DNA of 64,000 bases. Origin: an uncultured Odoribacter sp. (GTDB taxonomy: Bacteria > Bacteroidota > Bacteroidia > Bacteroidales > Marinifilaceae). The stretch is taken from the NCBI GenBank assembly GCA_910588375.1, contig CAJUQA010000005.1, forward strand, positions 1 through 64,000, written 5' to 3'. The notes under the pieces are model-generated. The model had not been told where the DNA came from. It saw nothing but the letters and a program-made list of their open reading frames with translations, and did no database searches. Positions within the stretch are counted from its first letter, which is position 1. Every line of letters starts with the position of its first letter. The position numbers and the translations under genes were made by a program. Shown here in pieces: positions 9,238-17,910 of the stretch.

Positions 9238-9816
9238 ATGGGAAAAGTAATTATTTTTTCCGCTCCGAGCGGTTCAGGCAAAAGTACGATTGTCCATCAC
9301 CTGTTAAAAAAAGAGCTGGGACTTGAGTTTTCCGTCTCCGCGACTTGCCGTCCACCACGGGGCCAGGAGCAAAACGGCAAAGAATATTATTTTTTCTCCC
9401 AAGACGAATTCAAACAAAAAATCGAAAATAACGAACTTCTGGAATGGGAAGAAGTCTATCCCGGATGTTTTTACGGTACCTTATTGTCCGAAATCGACAG
9501 GATATGGCAAAAAAATCATACCGTTGTTTTTGATGTCGATGTTATCGGCGGTATCAATATCAAGAAGAAGTTCGGCAAAGAGGCCCTGTCCGTATTCATC
9601 CAGGCACCGTCCGTAGAAGAACTCCAGAAAAGACTTATCGGACGGGCAACCGATTCGCCGGATAAAATCGAAGAAAGGGTGAACAAGGCTTTGTACGAAA
9701 TGAGTTTTGCCCCCCAATTCGACACTATTATTGTCAATGATGATTTGGAGACAGCTCTGTCGGAAGCCGAGAAAACAGTCCGGGAATTTCTTTCAAAGCC
9801 CTCTCAGGACAGGTAA
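9238..9816 (+). CDS. gmk: Guanylate kinase
   Basis: A 192-residue cytoplasmic kinase that converts GMP to GDP with ATP. The P-loop is in IIFSAPSGSGKSTIV (residues about 6-19). The GMP-binding part has SVSATCRPPRGQEQNGKEYYF, and VFDVDVIGG and ERVNKA follow in the usual order. Full length. The last 24 bp overlap the convergent UPF0126 gene, so the two 3' ends are read from both strands and no separate terminator is visible between them. Confidence 0.97.
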   Translation: MGKVIIFSAPSGSGKSTIVHHLLKKELGLEFSVSATCRPPRGQEQNGKEYYFFSQDEFKQKIENNELLEWEEVYPGCFYGTLLSEIDRIWQKNHTVVFDVDVIGGINIKKKFGKEALSVFIQAPSVEELQKRLIGRATDSPDKIEERVNKALYEMSFAPQFDTIIVNDDLETALSEAEKTVREFLSKPSQDR

Positions 9817-10401
9817 ACTGACATGGTATTTCACTGCCAGTACGCGAGCCAATATTACTCCTGTCGCGGCAATAAACTGGGTGAGTGCGGCCGGCAAAGA
9901 AAAATACATACAAATGTAATATACAAAACCTCCGAAGACACAGGCCAGGGCATAGATTTCTTTCCGGAAAATCAACGGGACTTCATTTATGAATACATCG
10001 CGGATGACACCGCCTGCCGCTCCCGTAGTCATTCCCATAATGATGGCCACCCAAAAAGAAAAACCGCAAGCCAGGCTTTTTTCAATGCCTACCACGGCAA
10101 ATAAGCCCAAGCCGATGGCGTCGAAAATGAAAAATGTGTTGTTCAATTTAATCACATACTTTCCAAAAACGATGACAAATCCGAGGGCGAAGGCCGTGAC
10201 TATGAGATAAGCCGGTTGTTGCATCCAAAAAGGAGTCACCCCCAGTAAAATATCCCTCAACGTCCCTCCTCCGATGGCAGTGGCAAGCCCTACCACATAA
10301 GCTCCAAACCAATCGAATTGTTTTGCCGAAGCCAAACGGATTCCACTGATGGCAAAAGCAAAGGTCCCGATATAATCTATGACGGTAATAAAACTTATCA
10401 T
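9793..10401 (-). CDS. UPF0126 / trimeric intracellular cation channel (TRIC) family membrane protein
   Basis: A 202-residue inner membrane protein with about seven hydrophobic segments and the duplicated UPF0126 (PF03458) pattern: FAFAISGIRLASAKQFDWFGAYVVG and AIGGGTLRDILLG in the first half, FIFDAIGLGLFAVVGIEKS and TGAAGGVIRDVF in the second. The repeated GGxxRD motif is diagnostic. Bacterial members have been described both as TRIC cation channels and as glycine transporters (YadS/YicG group), so the substrate is uncertain. The gene stands alone and its 3' end overlaps gmk. Confidence 0.92.
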   Translation of the reverse strand: MISFITVIDYIGTFAFAISGIRLASAKQFDWFGAYVVGLATAIGGGTLRDILLGVTPFWMQQPAYLIVTAFALGFVIVFGKYVIKLNNTFFIFDAIGLGLFAVVGIEKSLACGFSFWVAIIMGMTTGAAGGVIRDVFINEVPLIFRKEIYALACVFGGFVYYICMYFSLPAALTQFIAATGVILARVLAVKYHVSLPVLRGL

Positions 10402-10487
10402 GTCTGTACTGATTCTTTAGAATTTTAAGTACTTACCGGATTTGCTACATTTTCCGCTAAGCGGTGCCAAAAATAGATAATAAATTC

Positions 10488-10527
10488 TATATTTGAAATT
10501 TAATAAAAATTATATTGAGGAGGAGAT
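10488..10527 (+). promoter_or_regulatory. nadD promoter box and strong ribosome binding site
   Basis: TATATTTG (10488-10495) matches the -7 consensus. GAGGAGGAG (10517-10525) directly before the ATG at 10528 is an unusually strong Shine-Dalgarno sequence for this window and fixes the nadD start. Confidence 0.65.
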
Positions 10528-11091
10528 ATGACAGGACTTTTTTTCGGATCGTTCAATCCCATACACAAAGGACATCTTCAGATTGCCCGGTATCTTTCGG
10601 AGCAGGGGCTGGTTGACCGGGTGGTGTTTGTTGTGAGTCCGCAAAATCCGTTTAAAAAAGGGCAAAGTTTGCTTGATGCGGAAAAAAGAATAGAAATTGC
10701 CGCCCAAGCTGTGGCGGGCGATGAACGTATGGAGGTAAGCGATATGGAATTGACGATGCCCCGCCCTTCCTATACGATAGATACATTGAATCGGTTTTCC
10801 CGTTTGTATCCCGAAGAGCATTTCGCCCTTATCATGGGAGAGGATAATTTAAAGAATTTTCCCATGTGGAAAGGGTATGACATTATCCGCCGGAATTACT
10901 CCGTATTCGTATATCCACGACACGCTTCTTTCAGACAAGAGATAAACGACCCGAATATACATCTTATAAACGCTCCGCTATTTCCCGTCTCTTCCACGGA
11001 AATCAGGGAAAAAGTCCGGTGTGGGGAAGATATTGCCCCCTTTGTTCCCGCAGAAGTACACGATTTGATTCTTAATTACTATCAGTCATGA
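10528..11091 (+). CDS. nadD: Nicotinate-nucleotide adenylyltransferase
   Basis: A 187-residue NadD, which adenylates nicotinate mononucleotide in NAD synthesis. The nucleotidyltransferase HxGH signature is in GLFFGSFNPIHKGHLQIA (residues 3-20). The substrate region has PSYTIDTLNRF and LIMGEDNLKNFPMWKGYDII, and the C-terminal VSSTEIREKVR corresponds to the ISSTxIR motif. The stop codon overlaps the start of the next gene (ATGA), indicating translational coupling. Confidence 0.97.
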   Translation: MTGLFFGSFNPIHKGHLQIARYLSEQGLVDRVVFVVSPQNPFKKGQSLLDAEKRIEIAAQAVAGDERMEVSDMELTMPRPSYTIDTLNRFSRLYPEEHFALIMGEDNLKNFPMWKGYDIIRRNYSVFVYPRHASFRQEINDPNIHLINAPLFPVSSTEIREKVRCGEDIAPFVPAEVHDLILNYYQS

Positions 11092-11984
11092 TAAAGATAT
11101 TTTTATTGTCCATTGTTCTCGTAAGTTGCCAGTGCATGATGGCACAGGATGCCAACAAATGGCTTCAAAGGGATAACGCTGTCCGAAGCAAGGGACGCCC
11201 GGTCGTTTCAGCCTGGCATACGGGAACTGCCGGTATTATCAAAAACGACGGGGCGGAACTCAGTCTTTTCAATACGTCCAGAGTTGGGATGACGGAAAAA
11301 ACGGAACTCCTGTTCCGCATCGGCGAAGAGTGGGTTTTACCCAATGCCGGCATAAAGCATCGCTGGTGGGGGAATGACCGCTTCCGACTTTCTTCGGAAC
11401 ATCATCTGTATTACACCTGGCCTTTGCTGAAAATCTTGCAAAAGACCCAAATCAAGGACCTGGTTCCCGACACCGTTCCGGTAAAGCAAGGCATAGCCAT
11501 GCGCCATGAGCTTTTATTTTCCTGGCTGATGAATCCGCAAAATTCCGGCTGCCCCGATCCTGCCGCCGAGAGAATACTGACGTTACGGGCAGGCGTTGAG
11601 TTTTATGCCGGACAAAACAATAAGGAGATACAACCTTTTGATTGGTTTCATACGCTTTACCATACCCAGATTTTTCAAAATAAAATCCTGTATTACGGAG
11701 GATTGCAATTCGATTCTTATTTTTCCAAGGCTTTTCATTACAGTGTGAACGCCTTGTATTACAATGTCGATTTCAACAAGGAGTTTGCCGCCGAAGGCAA
11801 TGTCCGGTTAACTTGTTACGTTTCCCGCCGGATTGGGATTTCCGCTTCCTGTAAGGCAGCTTACATGAAAATCGCCGAAAATCAATTTTCCGTCCTTCCT
11901 TTGCTGGATATTACTTATTTAATCCGTCCGGACCGGGGAGGAATACAACACGGTCTTTTCAAGAACCGAAAGAAAATGAGATAA
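11088..11984 (+). CDS. Uncharacterised exported protein, possibly an outer-membrane beta-barrel
   Basis: A 298-residue protein whose function I do not recognise. It begins with a signal peptide (MIKIFLLSIVLVSCQCMMAQ, probable cleavage before DANKW). The rest is rich in aromatic and alternating polar/hydrophobic stretches (for example FRLSSEHHLYYTWPLL, LYYNVDFNKEFAAEGNVRL and ISASCKAAYMKIAENQFS), compatible with a small beta-barrel, though this is inference. It overlaps nadD by 4 bp, so it is co-translated with it. No enzyme motifs are visible. Confidence 0.75.
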   Translation: MIKIFLLSIVLVSCQCMMAQDANKWLQRDNAVRSKGRPVVSAWHTGTAGIIKNDGAELSLFNTSRVGMTEKTELLFRIGEEWVLPNAGIKHRWWGNDRFRLSSEHHLYYTWPLLKILQKTQIKDLVPDTVPVKQGIAMRHELLFSWLMNPQNSGCPDPAAERILTLRAGVEFYAGQNNKEIQPFDWFHTLYHTQIFQNKILYYGGLQFDSYFSKAFHYSVNALYYNVDFNKEFAAEGNVRLTCYVSRRIGISASCKAAYMKIAENQFSVLPLLDITYLIRPDRGGIQHGLFKNRKKMR

Positions 11985-12033
11985 TAAAAACAATTTATAC
12001 ATTTGTTCCTGTCAAACTCATAATTTGTTCTAT

Positions 12034-12924
12034 ATGGCTTTTGTTACCAAAGAGAAATTATTCTCAAAAGATTTTTTCATCACTTACGCGTGGTTATTGG
12101 GAGGATGTTTTGTTTTCGCACTGGGAGCGGTTCTTTTTGCGGAACCCAATCGTTTCGCTCCGGGCGGGACATACGGTTTATCTATCGTGTTGCACCATTT
12201 GATGGGATGGCGTACGGAATTGACGGCATTGTGCATGGATATACCGCTGTTATTGATAGGGATTTACTTTTTAGGTCCCCGCTTCGGGATTAAAACGGTG
12301 ATTTGCACTTTCGCCATTCCGTTTTTTATGGGCATTATCCATGAGACCTATGGGTATGAGGCTTTACTCGGTGAAAACCAACAATTGCTTTCCGCTATTT
12401 TCGGAGGTATCGTGTACGGTGTCGGCATCGGTATGATTTTCAAATCGAGAGCGACTTCCGGAGGTTCGGACATTATAGCCATGATACTGAATAAATACAC
12501 TCATATCTCGTTGGGGCAACTGGTCATATTGGTGGATTGCTCCATTACCTTAACAACCGTTCTCGCTTTCGGGGAATGGACTCTCCCCATGTATTCGTGG
12601 ATTGTGGTATTCATTGAGGGGAAAGTGATAGACACGGTTCTGGAAGGCAGTTCCGTATACAAGACGATGATGATTGTAAGCAACCGGGTAGAGGCCATCA
12701 AAAAAGTTATCATTGAAGATATAAACCGCGGGGCTACACTCTTACCTGCCATCGGAATGTATAAGGGCGAAGAAAGAAATGTAATCTATACAGTTCTCAC
12801 CCGTCGCGAAATGATGATCCTGCGGCATAAGATTCAGGAAATCGATCCGGATGCTTTCATCAATGTCATCGATTCAAAAGAGATATTGGGACACGGATTT
12901 AAACCCCTTAAGGAAGAAAACTAA
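12034..12924 (+). CDS. YitT family membrane protein (DUF161/DUF2179)
   Basis: A 296-residue inner membrane protein. Residues about 15-205 hold five or six hydrophobic helices with the YitT pattern (ALGAVLFAEPNRFAPGGTYG, KSRATSGGSDIIAMILNKYTHISLG). The C-terminal DUF2179 part includes GRGATLLPAIG-like NRGATLLPAIGMYKGEERNVIY and ends GHGFKPL. The transported substrate of YitT proteins is unknown. I place the start at ATG 12034 (MAFVTKEKLF); a frame from a TTG at 12025 adds three residues with no support. A long inverted repeat follows directly. Confidence 0.93.
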   Translation: MAFVTKEKLFSKDFFITYAWLLGGCFVFALGAVLFAEPNRFAPGGTYGLSIVLHHLMGWRTELTALCMDIPLLLIGIYFLGPRFGIKTVICTFAIPFFMGIIHETYGYEALLGENQQLLSAIFGGIVYGVGIGMIFKSRATSGGSDIIAMILNKYTHISLGQLVILVDCSITLTTVLAFGEWTLPMYSWIVVFIEGKVIDTVLEGSSVYKTMMIVSNRVEAIKKVIIEDINRGATLLPAIGMYKGEERNVIYTVLTRREMMILRHKIQEIDPDAFINVIDSKEILGHGFKPLKEEN

Positions 12925-12943
12925 AAATAGCCAGGGAATGCCC

Positions 12944-13065
12944 AGGGGTTTCCCTCATAGAACGGCGTAGCAATTGGAATGTAGCGGCGTATCACTTACG
13001 CTCCCGGATGCCGTTGGTCCGCTCCTACATCCCAGTTGACTCGGAGGTGATGGAGGGAAACCCCT
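12944..13065. repeat. Long imperfect inverted repeat after yitT
   Basis: The ends AGGGGTTTCCCTC (12944-12956) and GAGGGAAACCCCT (13053-13065) are perfect complements. Further in, CAATTGGAATGTAGCGG pairs imperfectly with CCGCTCCTACATCCCAGTT. The whole 122 bp can fold into one long hairpin. No reading frame is present. It may be a palindromic repeat unit or small MITE-like element, or a transcript 3' end; without other copies in view this is undecided. Confidence 0.7.
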
Positions 13066-13161
13066 GACCATCCTATGGGAAAAGTATCAGAAAGTGGAAA
13101 GGGTTGAAACGGAGCTTCTCTTCAACTCTTTCAACATTTTAACTGTTTCAACTTTTTTTCT

Positions 13162-13169
13162 TACCTTTG
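13162..13169 (+). promoter_or_regulatory. -7 promoter box of second FGE/Gly-rich gene
   Basis: TACCTTTG matches TAnnTTTG and occupies the same place relative to the leader as TATCTTTG at 948-955. Around both boxes the same TTCAAC-rich sequence is conserved. Confidence 0.65.
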
Positions 13170-13411
13170 TTCCGCTACGATGCGAGTAAGCGTATTCCAT
13201 CGCAGCGTACATATTTGATTTGAAGCGTTTAGCTTTATCCTCATTTTGAAAACGACCAATTTTTAACAGACGGGATAAACAATATAAACGCTCGCGTTTG
13301 CCGTATATACACACATATATACCCGGTCAAGCGTGGGTAACTGTTTATTTCGATGCGGGTGCTTGGTCGTACCTCTTGTGAGATAAACTAAAGTTCCCAC
13401 GCTTTTTTATT
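13170..13411 (+). ncRNA. Structured 5' leader RNA, copy 2 (candidate attenuator)
   Basis: This is the paralogue of the leader at 956. Hairpin B: AGCGTTT (13224-13230) with AAACGCT (13286-13292) and TTATCC (13235-13240) with GGATAA (13273-13278). Hairpin D: 13330-13342 with 13392-13403, then a T run. The loop-loop pairing is ACGACCAA (13252-13259) with TTGGTCGT (13363-13370); copy 1 has ATCGCCAA with TTGGCGAT. Three base pairs differ between copies and all three are compensated. The outer loop-loop blocks of copy 1 are not preserved here. The last 38 bp before the ATG are identical in both loci. Confidence 0.6.
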
Positions 13412-13462
13412 GTCATTAACCAGCCTTTCCGGGGACTTCAAGGTGCTAAGTAATTTTCGTGT

Positions 13463-16417
13463 ATGAAGAAATTATTTGGATGTGTCTGTGTGTGTCAAAT
13501 CTTCTTGCCCGTATTATTGTTGTTGTGTACAATTGCGGGCGTCAAAGCGAACAACATCCGTGTGGAGGGCAAAACGCGAGTGACCGGTTTCACGGGCGAT
13601 ACCGCCGTTATCGAAGTCACTTTGCGTTGGGACAACTCCTGGCGGGATGATTTCAACTGGGATGCCGCCTGGGTGTTCTTTAAGTTCAAGAAACGGGGAT
13701 TGGAAAACCCTTGGCAGCATGCGTATTTGAGTTCATCGGGCCACGTATTGAGTACTGCTGCCGGTAACGAGGGAGGCGGTTACGCTTACATGGTAGGTGC
13801 TAATGCCGGAAAGGTAAACGGACTGTACGTTATGCGCAATTCTATTTCGGAAGGGAATGTGAGTGTACGATTACAGGCGAAATGGCCTCTTAACGGCACA
13901 GGCTTGACAAAAAGTGATTTCGGTGACGCTCTGAATGAGATTTACGTTGCCGTTCACGCCATTGAAATGGTGTATGTTCCTTACGGGGCTTATTACTTAG
14001 GAGATGCTTCTTCTTACAAGAGTTTCGCTGTTGGTGACACTGCTGCCGTAGTGATTGACTCTGAAAGTGCTTTGACCCTCTCCGCCAAGAACGGTATGCC
14101 GAATGTTTCTCTTTCGGCTTCTTATCCGAAAGGGTATGCCGGCTTCTATGTGATGAAATACGAAACAAGCCAGGAGCAGTATGTGGAGTTCCTTAATTCT
14201 CTGATCCTCGACCAACAGAAAGCGCGGGTCACAAACAACAATTTCTCTACTATGAAGCGCGGGAATTACGTTTTCGGAGACTTGAAAAATCCGAGTTGTC
14301 GGAACGGTATCGTGTTTATTGAGCAACGGAAAGCAAATACCCCCGTCGTGTTTGGTAACAATCTCAATCCTGCTAACGACCTCTTTAGTACGGACGACGG
14401 TCAGACGTTGGCTTGTAATTATATGAGTATTGAGGACATGATTGCTTATTGCAGTTGGAGTGGTTTGCGTCCGATGAGTGAGTTGGAATACGAAAAGGCT
14501 TGCAGACGCTTTTACCCACAAGTACCCGACAAAGGGGAATACGCCTGGAATACCAACAACGGAGTGAACCGCCTTTCTTCTCTTAGTGATTTAAATTTCC
14601 GAGGGGACGAACGGGAACAGGCTTTGAGTTATTTGAAAAACGTGAATAGTGGTACGACGAATAGTATCAACGGTCCCGTGCGTTGCGGCTTGTTTGCCAC
14701 ATCGGCAACGAATCAGACACAGGCAGGTGCAACCTATTGGGCTGTTATGGAAATGAGCGGAAATCTGAAAGAACTGTGTGCGAATGTGAACTACACCAAT
14801 TTGGACGGTAGCAGTTGCGGTACGGGAGTGTACAATGCCAACTTGTGGGACAAGACGGCAACGAAATACGGTGTTCGCGGTGGCGGCTTCTCTTCTCCCG
14901 ATAGTCTGTTACGTACTTCCGACCGGACGGAGGTAATGAATTATTTCACGACAATTACGCAGCGGGATAGTACAGTAGGATTCCGCGGAGTGTACAGTCT
15001 GTCGGGTATCAAGATTGACGGCGGGGAAATTAAGCCACCAGCATTAATATGCTTTAGTGAAATAATGCTTGAAAATGAGCGGGTCGCTTCTTGCCCCGAT
15101 TTTCCAAACATCCGGTTTCAATATAATTGGTATATTAAAAAACCCGGAGAAGCCCGATATGATTTGATTCCGAATGCCACAGGAGAAAAACTGATATATA
15201 CAGGAATGGAGAATACGAGCACGTCCTCTGTCACATATTCTTTTAAAAGAATGGCTATCGGGTCTATCGGAAATGCGGAGAGCAATATTATTGAGGTCGT
15301 GATTCCAGGAAAGCCCTTCGCAAATGCAAGTTATACCTTCAATGCTGGTAGTTCCGTGGCAATTCCCCATCTTTGGACAAATAAAGCAAAAACTTTTCAG
15401 TTAAAAAATGCCCCCGCATGGGCTTATTTACATGAAATAACAAACACGACTGTTATCATCGCAGGGGGACTGGCAAGTACAACTTTCACATTAGAGTGCA
15501 TACCGGACGGATGTCCGGAAGACATTTATTCCACTGAAATAATTATCAACGGAACGTTCGTCTATACCGGACACGCAGATAGTGTAACATTGGCAGCTGG
15601 GAAATACCGGATGGAATGTTGGGGTGCGAAAGGCGGAGGATCTAACGGAGGAAAAGGAGGATACGTTAGCGGTGACATTTCTTTAAATGGAATACAAAAA
15701 TTATATGTATATGTCGGAGAAAAGGGGGCGGATGCTGTAAGTTCCACAACGTTTAATAATGGGACTTATACTGATTATAAGTCTAATCAATTTGGCAGAG
15801 GATATGGCTATGCAGGCGGGGGAGCGAGTGACATTCGTTTAACAGGAGGTAACTGGAATAATTTTAATAGCTTAAAATCCCGAATTATAGTCGCTGGCGG
15901 AGGTGGCGGAGCTGGTACTTATTATGCCAGCAATATTGGCGGATATGCCGGAGGTTTAACCGGAGGTTCCGGTACTAAATCTGGTCCCTATGGTTCAACT
16001 CCTTTAGGAGGCAGTCAAATTACCGGAGGGACATCAACTAATGGTGTTACAGGTGGATTTGGGAGAGGTGGATGTAGCGATGGTACAGGAAAAGGAGGTA
16101 GTGGATATTACGGCGGTGCCGGAGCATGTCACACAAATAGTACCGTAGGTGCTGGAGGTGGCGGTTCCTCCTTTATTTCAGGACATAACGGTTGTAATGC
16201 AATTAGTAGTTCTTCAACAAGTACATCTATTATCCATACGGGACAAGCGGTTCACTATTCCGGTCTGTCTTTTACCAATACACGCATAATAGACGGCGCT
16301 GGCTACCAATGGACAACAACAAGAAGTGGATATGTCGGGATGCCGAATTTTGCAGGAACAGGTACTATGGTCGGCAATACCACTCACGGACAGGTGAGAA
16401 TTACGCCCTTAAATTAA
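13463..16417 (+). CDS. Secreted FGE-like / Ig-like / glycine-rich protein, copy 2
   Basis: A 984-residue paralogue of the protein at 1251, with the same order: signal peptide (residues 1-29), FGE-like domain (about 165-525, again ending GFRGVY rather than GFRC), Ig-like segment (about 530-690) and glycine-rich PF12810-type domain (about 700-984). The FGE-like part is nearly identical to copy 1. Directly after SGIKIDGGEI the sequences diverge strongly through the Ig-like segment, then become similar again in the glycine-rich domain. The pattern suggests recent duplication or gene conversion of the N-terminal half with diversification of the middle. Function unknown; a cell-surface role is inferred. 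Confidence 0.85.
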   Translation: MKKLFGCVCVCQIFLPVLLLLCTIAGVKANNIRVEGKTRVTGFTGDTAVIEVTLRWDNSWRDDFNWDAAWVFFKFKKRGLENPWQHAYLSSSGHVLSTAAGNEGGGYAYMVGANAGKVNGLYVMRNSISEGNVSVRLQAKWPLNGTGLTKSDFGDALNEIYVAVHAIEMVYVPYGAYYLGDASSYKSFAVGDTAAVVIDSESALTLSAKNGMPNVSLSASYPKGYAGFYVMKYETSQEQYVEFLNSLILDQQKARVTNNNFSTMKRGNYVFGDLKNPSCRNGIVFIEQRKANTPVVFGNNLNPANDLFSTDDGQTLACNYMSIEDMIAYCSWSGLRPMSELEYEKACRRFYPQVPDKGEYAWNTNNGVNRLSSLSDLNFRGDEREQALSYLKNVNSGTTNSINGPVRCGLFATSATNQTQAGATYWAVMEMSGNLKELCANVNYTNLDGSSCGTGVYNANLWDKTATKYGVRGGGFSSPDSLLRTSDRTEVMNYFTTITQRDSTVGFRGVYSLSGIKIDGGEIKPPALICFSEIMLENERVASCPDFPNIRFQYNWYIKKPGEARYDLIPNATGEKLIYTGMENTSTSSVTYSFKRMAIGSIGNAESNIIEVVIPGKPFANASYTFNAGSSVAIPHLWTNKAKTFQLKNAPAWAYLHEITNTTVIIAGGLASTTFTLECIPDGCPEDIYSTEIIINGTFVYTGHADSVTLAAGKYRMECWGAKGGGSNGGKGGYVSGDISLNGIQKLYVYVGEKGADAVSSTTFNNGTYTDYKSNQFGRGYGYAGGGASDIRLTGGNWNNFNSLKSRIIVAGGGGGAGTYYASNIGGYAGGLTGGSGTKSGPYGSTPLGGSQITGGTSTNGVTGGFGRGGCSDGTGKGGSGYYGGAGACHTNSTVGAGGGGSSFISGHNGCNAISSSSTSTSIIHTGQAVHYSGLSFTNTRIIDGAGYQWTTTRSGYVGMPNFAGTGTMVGNTTHGQVRITPLN

Positions 16418-16442
16418 AGAGTTGAAAAAGTGAAAAATGGAT

Positions 16443-16485
16443 AATAAGGCTGTTTGACAAATTGTCAAACAGCCTTATTTCGCTT
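16443..16485. terminator. Bidirectional terminator
   Basis: An 18-bp perfect stem (16443-16460 with 16462-16479, core AAGGCTGTTTGACAA) separated by a single base, with T residues after it on the plus strand and A residues before it. It separates the convergent glycine-rich and dipeptidase genes. Confidence 0.85.
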
Positions 16486-16488
16486 GTG

Positions 16489-17856
16489 TTATTGCTTTTC
16501 TGCAAAGTATTTGTAAAATAAGGGGATGGTTCGTATTCCGTTAAAAAACTGTTCCAAGGGATAGTTTTCGTTCGGGGAATGAATGGCGTCCGATTCCAAT
16601 CCGAAGCCCATCAATATGGATTTGATTCCCAATATCTCCTCAAAAGCCGCCACGACCGGTATGCTGCCGCCGGAACGGAAAGGCACCGGATTTTTTCCAT
16701 AAACATCTTTGTATGCTTTTTCCGCCGCCTGATATGCAGGCAGGTCTATGGGACAAACATAGGCAGCCCCGCCGTGCAAAGGAGTCACTTCCACTTTTAC
16801 AGAAGCCGGAGCTATCGATTCAAAATAGTCTTTAAATAATTGTGCAATTTTTTCATGCTTCTGATTTGGCACCAATCGACAGCTTACTTTGGCGAACGCT
16901 TTTGAAGGTAATACTGTTTTTGAACCTTCGCCGGTATAACCTCCCCAAATTCCACAAATGTCGAAAGTGGGACGAATTCCGGTTCTTTCGTTGGTTGTAT
17001 ATCCTTCTTCGCCGAAAAGTTCGTCGACACAAATCGCTTTTTTATACGCTTCCTGATTGAAAGGTGCCTCTGCCATTTTAGACCGTTCGGCTTCACTAAC
17101 TACCAATACATCGTCATAAAATCCGGGAATGGTGATATGGCCTTTGTCGTCTACAATCTGACTCAGCATTTTGGCCAACGTGTTGATGGGATTGGCTACT
17201 GCCCCGCCAAACAAACCGGAATGCAAATCCCGGCATGGACCAGTCACTTCTATTTGCCAATAGGCCAAACCTCTCAAACCCGTTGTAATGGAAGGAACAT
17301 CCGGAGCAATCATGCCGGTATCCGAGACTAGAATAACGTCTGCCTTCAACATGTCTTTGTGCTTTTTGCAAAAATCAGGCAGGTGGGCGGAACCGATTTC
17401 TTCCTCCCCTTCTATCATGAATTTCACATTACAGGGCAATTGTCCCGTTTTCACCATGAATTCAAAGGCTTTCGCATGCATGAAACACTGTCCTTTGTCA
17501 TCATCTGCACCCCGAGCCCATATTTTCCCGTCCTTTATCACAGGTTCAAAAGGATTTGTTTTCCACAATTCCAGAGGGTCGACGGGCATAACGTCCATGT
17601 GACCGTATACCAATACCGTAGGTAAAGAAGCATCAATTATTTTCTCGCCATACGTGACCGGATTGCCTTCCGTTTCAAAAACTTCCGCTTTATCAGCTCC
17701 GGCTTTCAACAATATTTCTTTCCATTTTTCAGCACATTTATACATATCCTGCTTATGTTCCGTCGTCGAAGAGATGGAAGGAATACGTATCAATTCAAAT
17801 AATTCATCCAAAAAACGGTTTTTGTTCGATTCAATGTACTCTTTCAGTCCTTTCAT
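16489..17856 (-). CDS. M20 family metallo-dipeptidase
   Basis: A 455-residue cytoplasmic zinc peptidase of the M20 (ArgE/DapE/carnosinase-like) family. Metal ligands are visible at His86 in VLVYGHMDVMPVD and Asp118-120 in WARGADDDKGQ; the catalytic and zinc glutamates are in FMIEGEEEIGS near 150. A dimerisation lid follows (about 210-320, DLHSGLFGG) and the final zinc His is in the C-terminal ESDAIHSPNENYPLEQF. Such enzymes hydrolyse dipeptides; the exact substrate is not readable. Single gene between a shared terminator and an Rpn-type gene. Confidence 0.95.
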   Translation of the reverse strand: MKGLKEYIESNKNRFLDELFELIRIPSISSTTEHKQDMYKCAEKWKEILLKAGADKAEVFETEGNPVTYGEKIIDASLPTVLVYGHMDVMPVDPLELWKTNPFEPVIKDGKIWARGADDDKGQCFMHAKAFEFMVKTGQLPCNVKFMIEGEEEIGSAHLPDFCKKHKDMLKADVILVSDTGMIAPDVPSITTGLRGLAYWQIEVTGPCRDLHSGLFGGAVANPINTLAKMLSQIVDDKGHITIPGFYDDVLVVSEAERSKMAEAPFNQEAYKKAICVDELFGEEGYTTNERTGIRPTFDICGIWGGYTGEGSKTVLPSKAFAKVSCRLVPNQKHEKIAQLFKDYFESIAPASVKVEVTPLHGGAAYVCPIDLPAYQAAEKAYKDVYGKNPVPFRSGGSIPVVAAFEEILGIKSILMGFGLESDAIHSPNENYPLEQFFNGIRTIPLFYKYFAEKQ

Positions 17857-17910
17857 AAAAATTTCAGATTAAATTACTCATCGTTTTGAGTACTGTTATT
17901 TAATTTCGGG

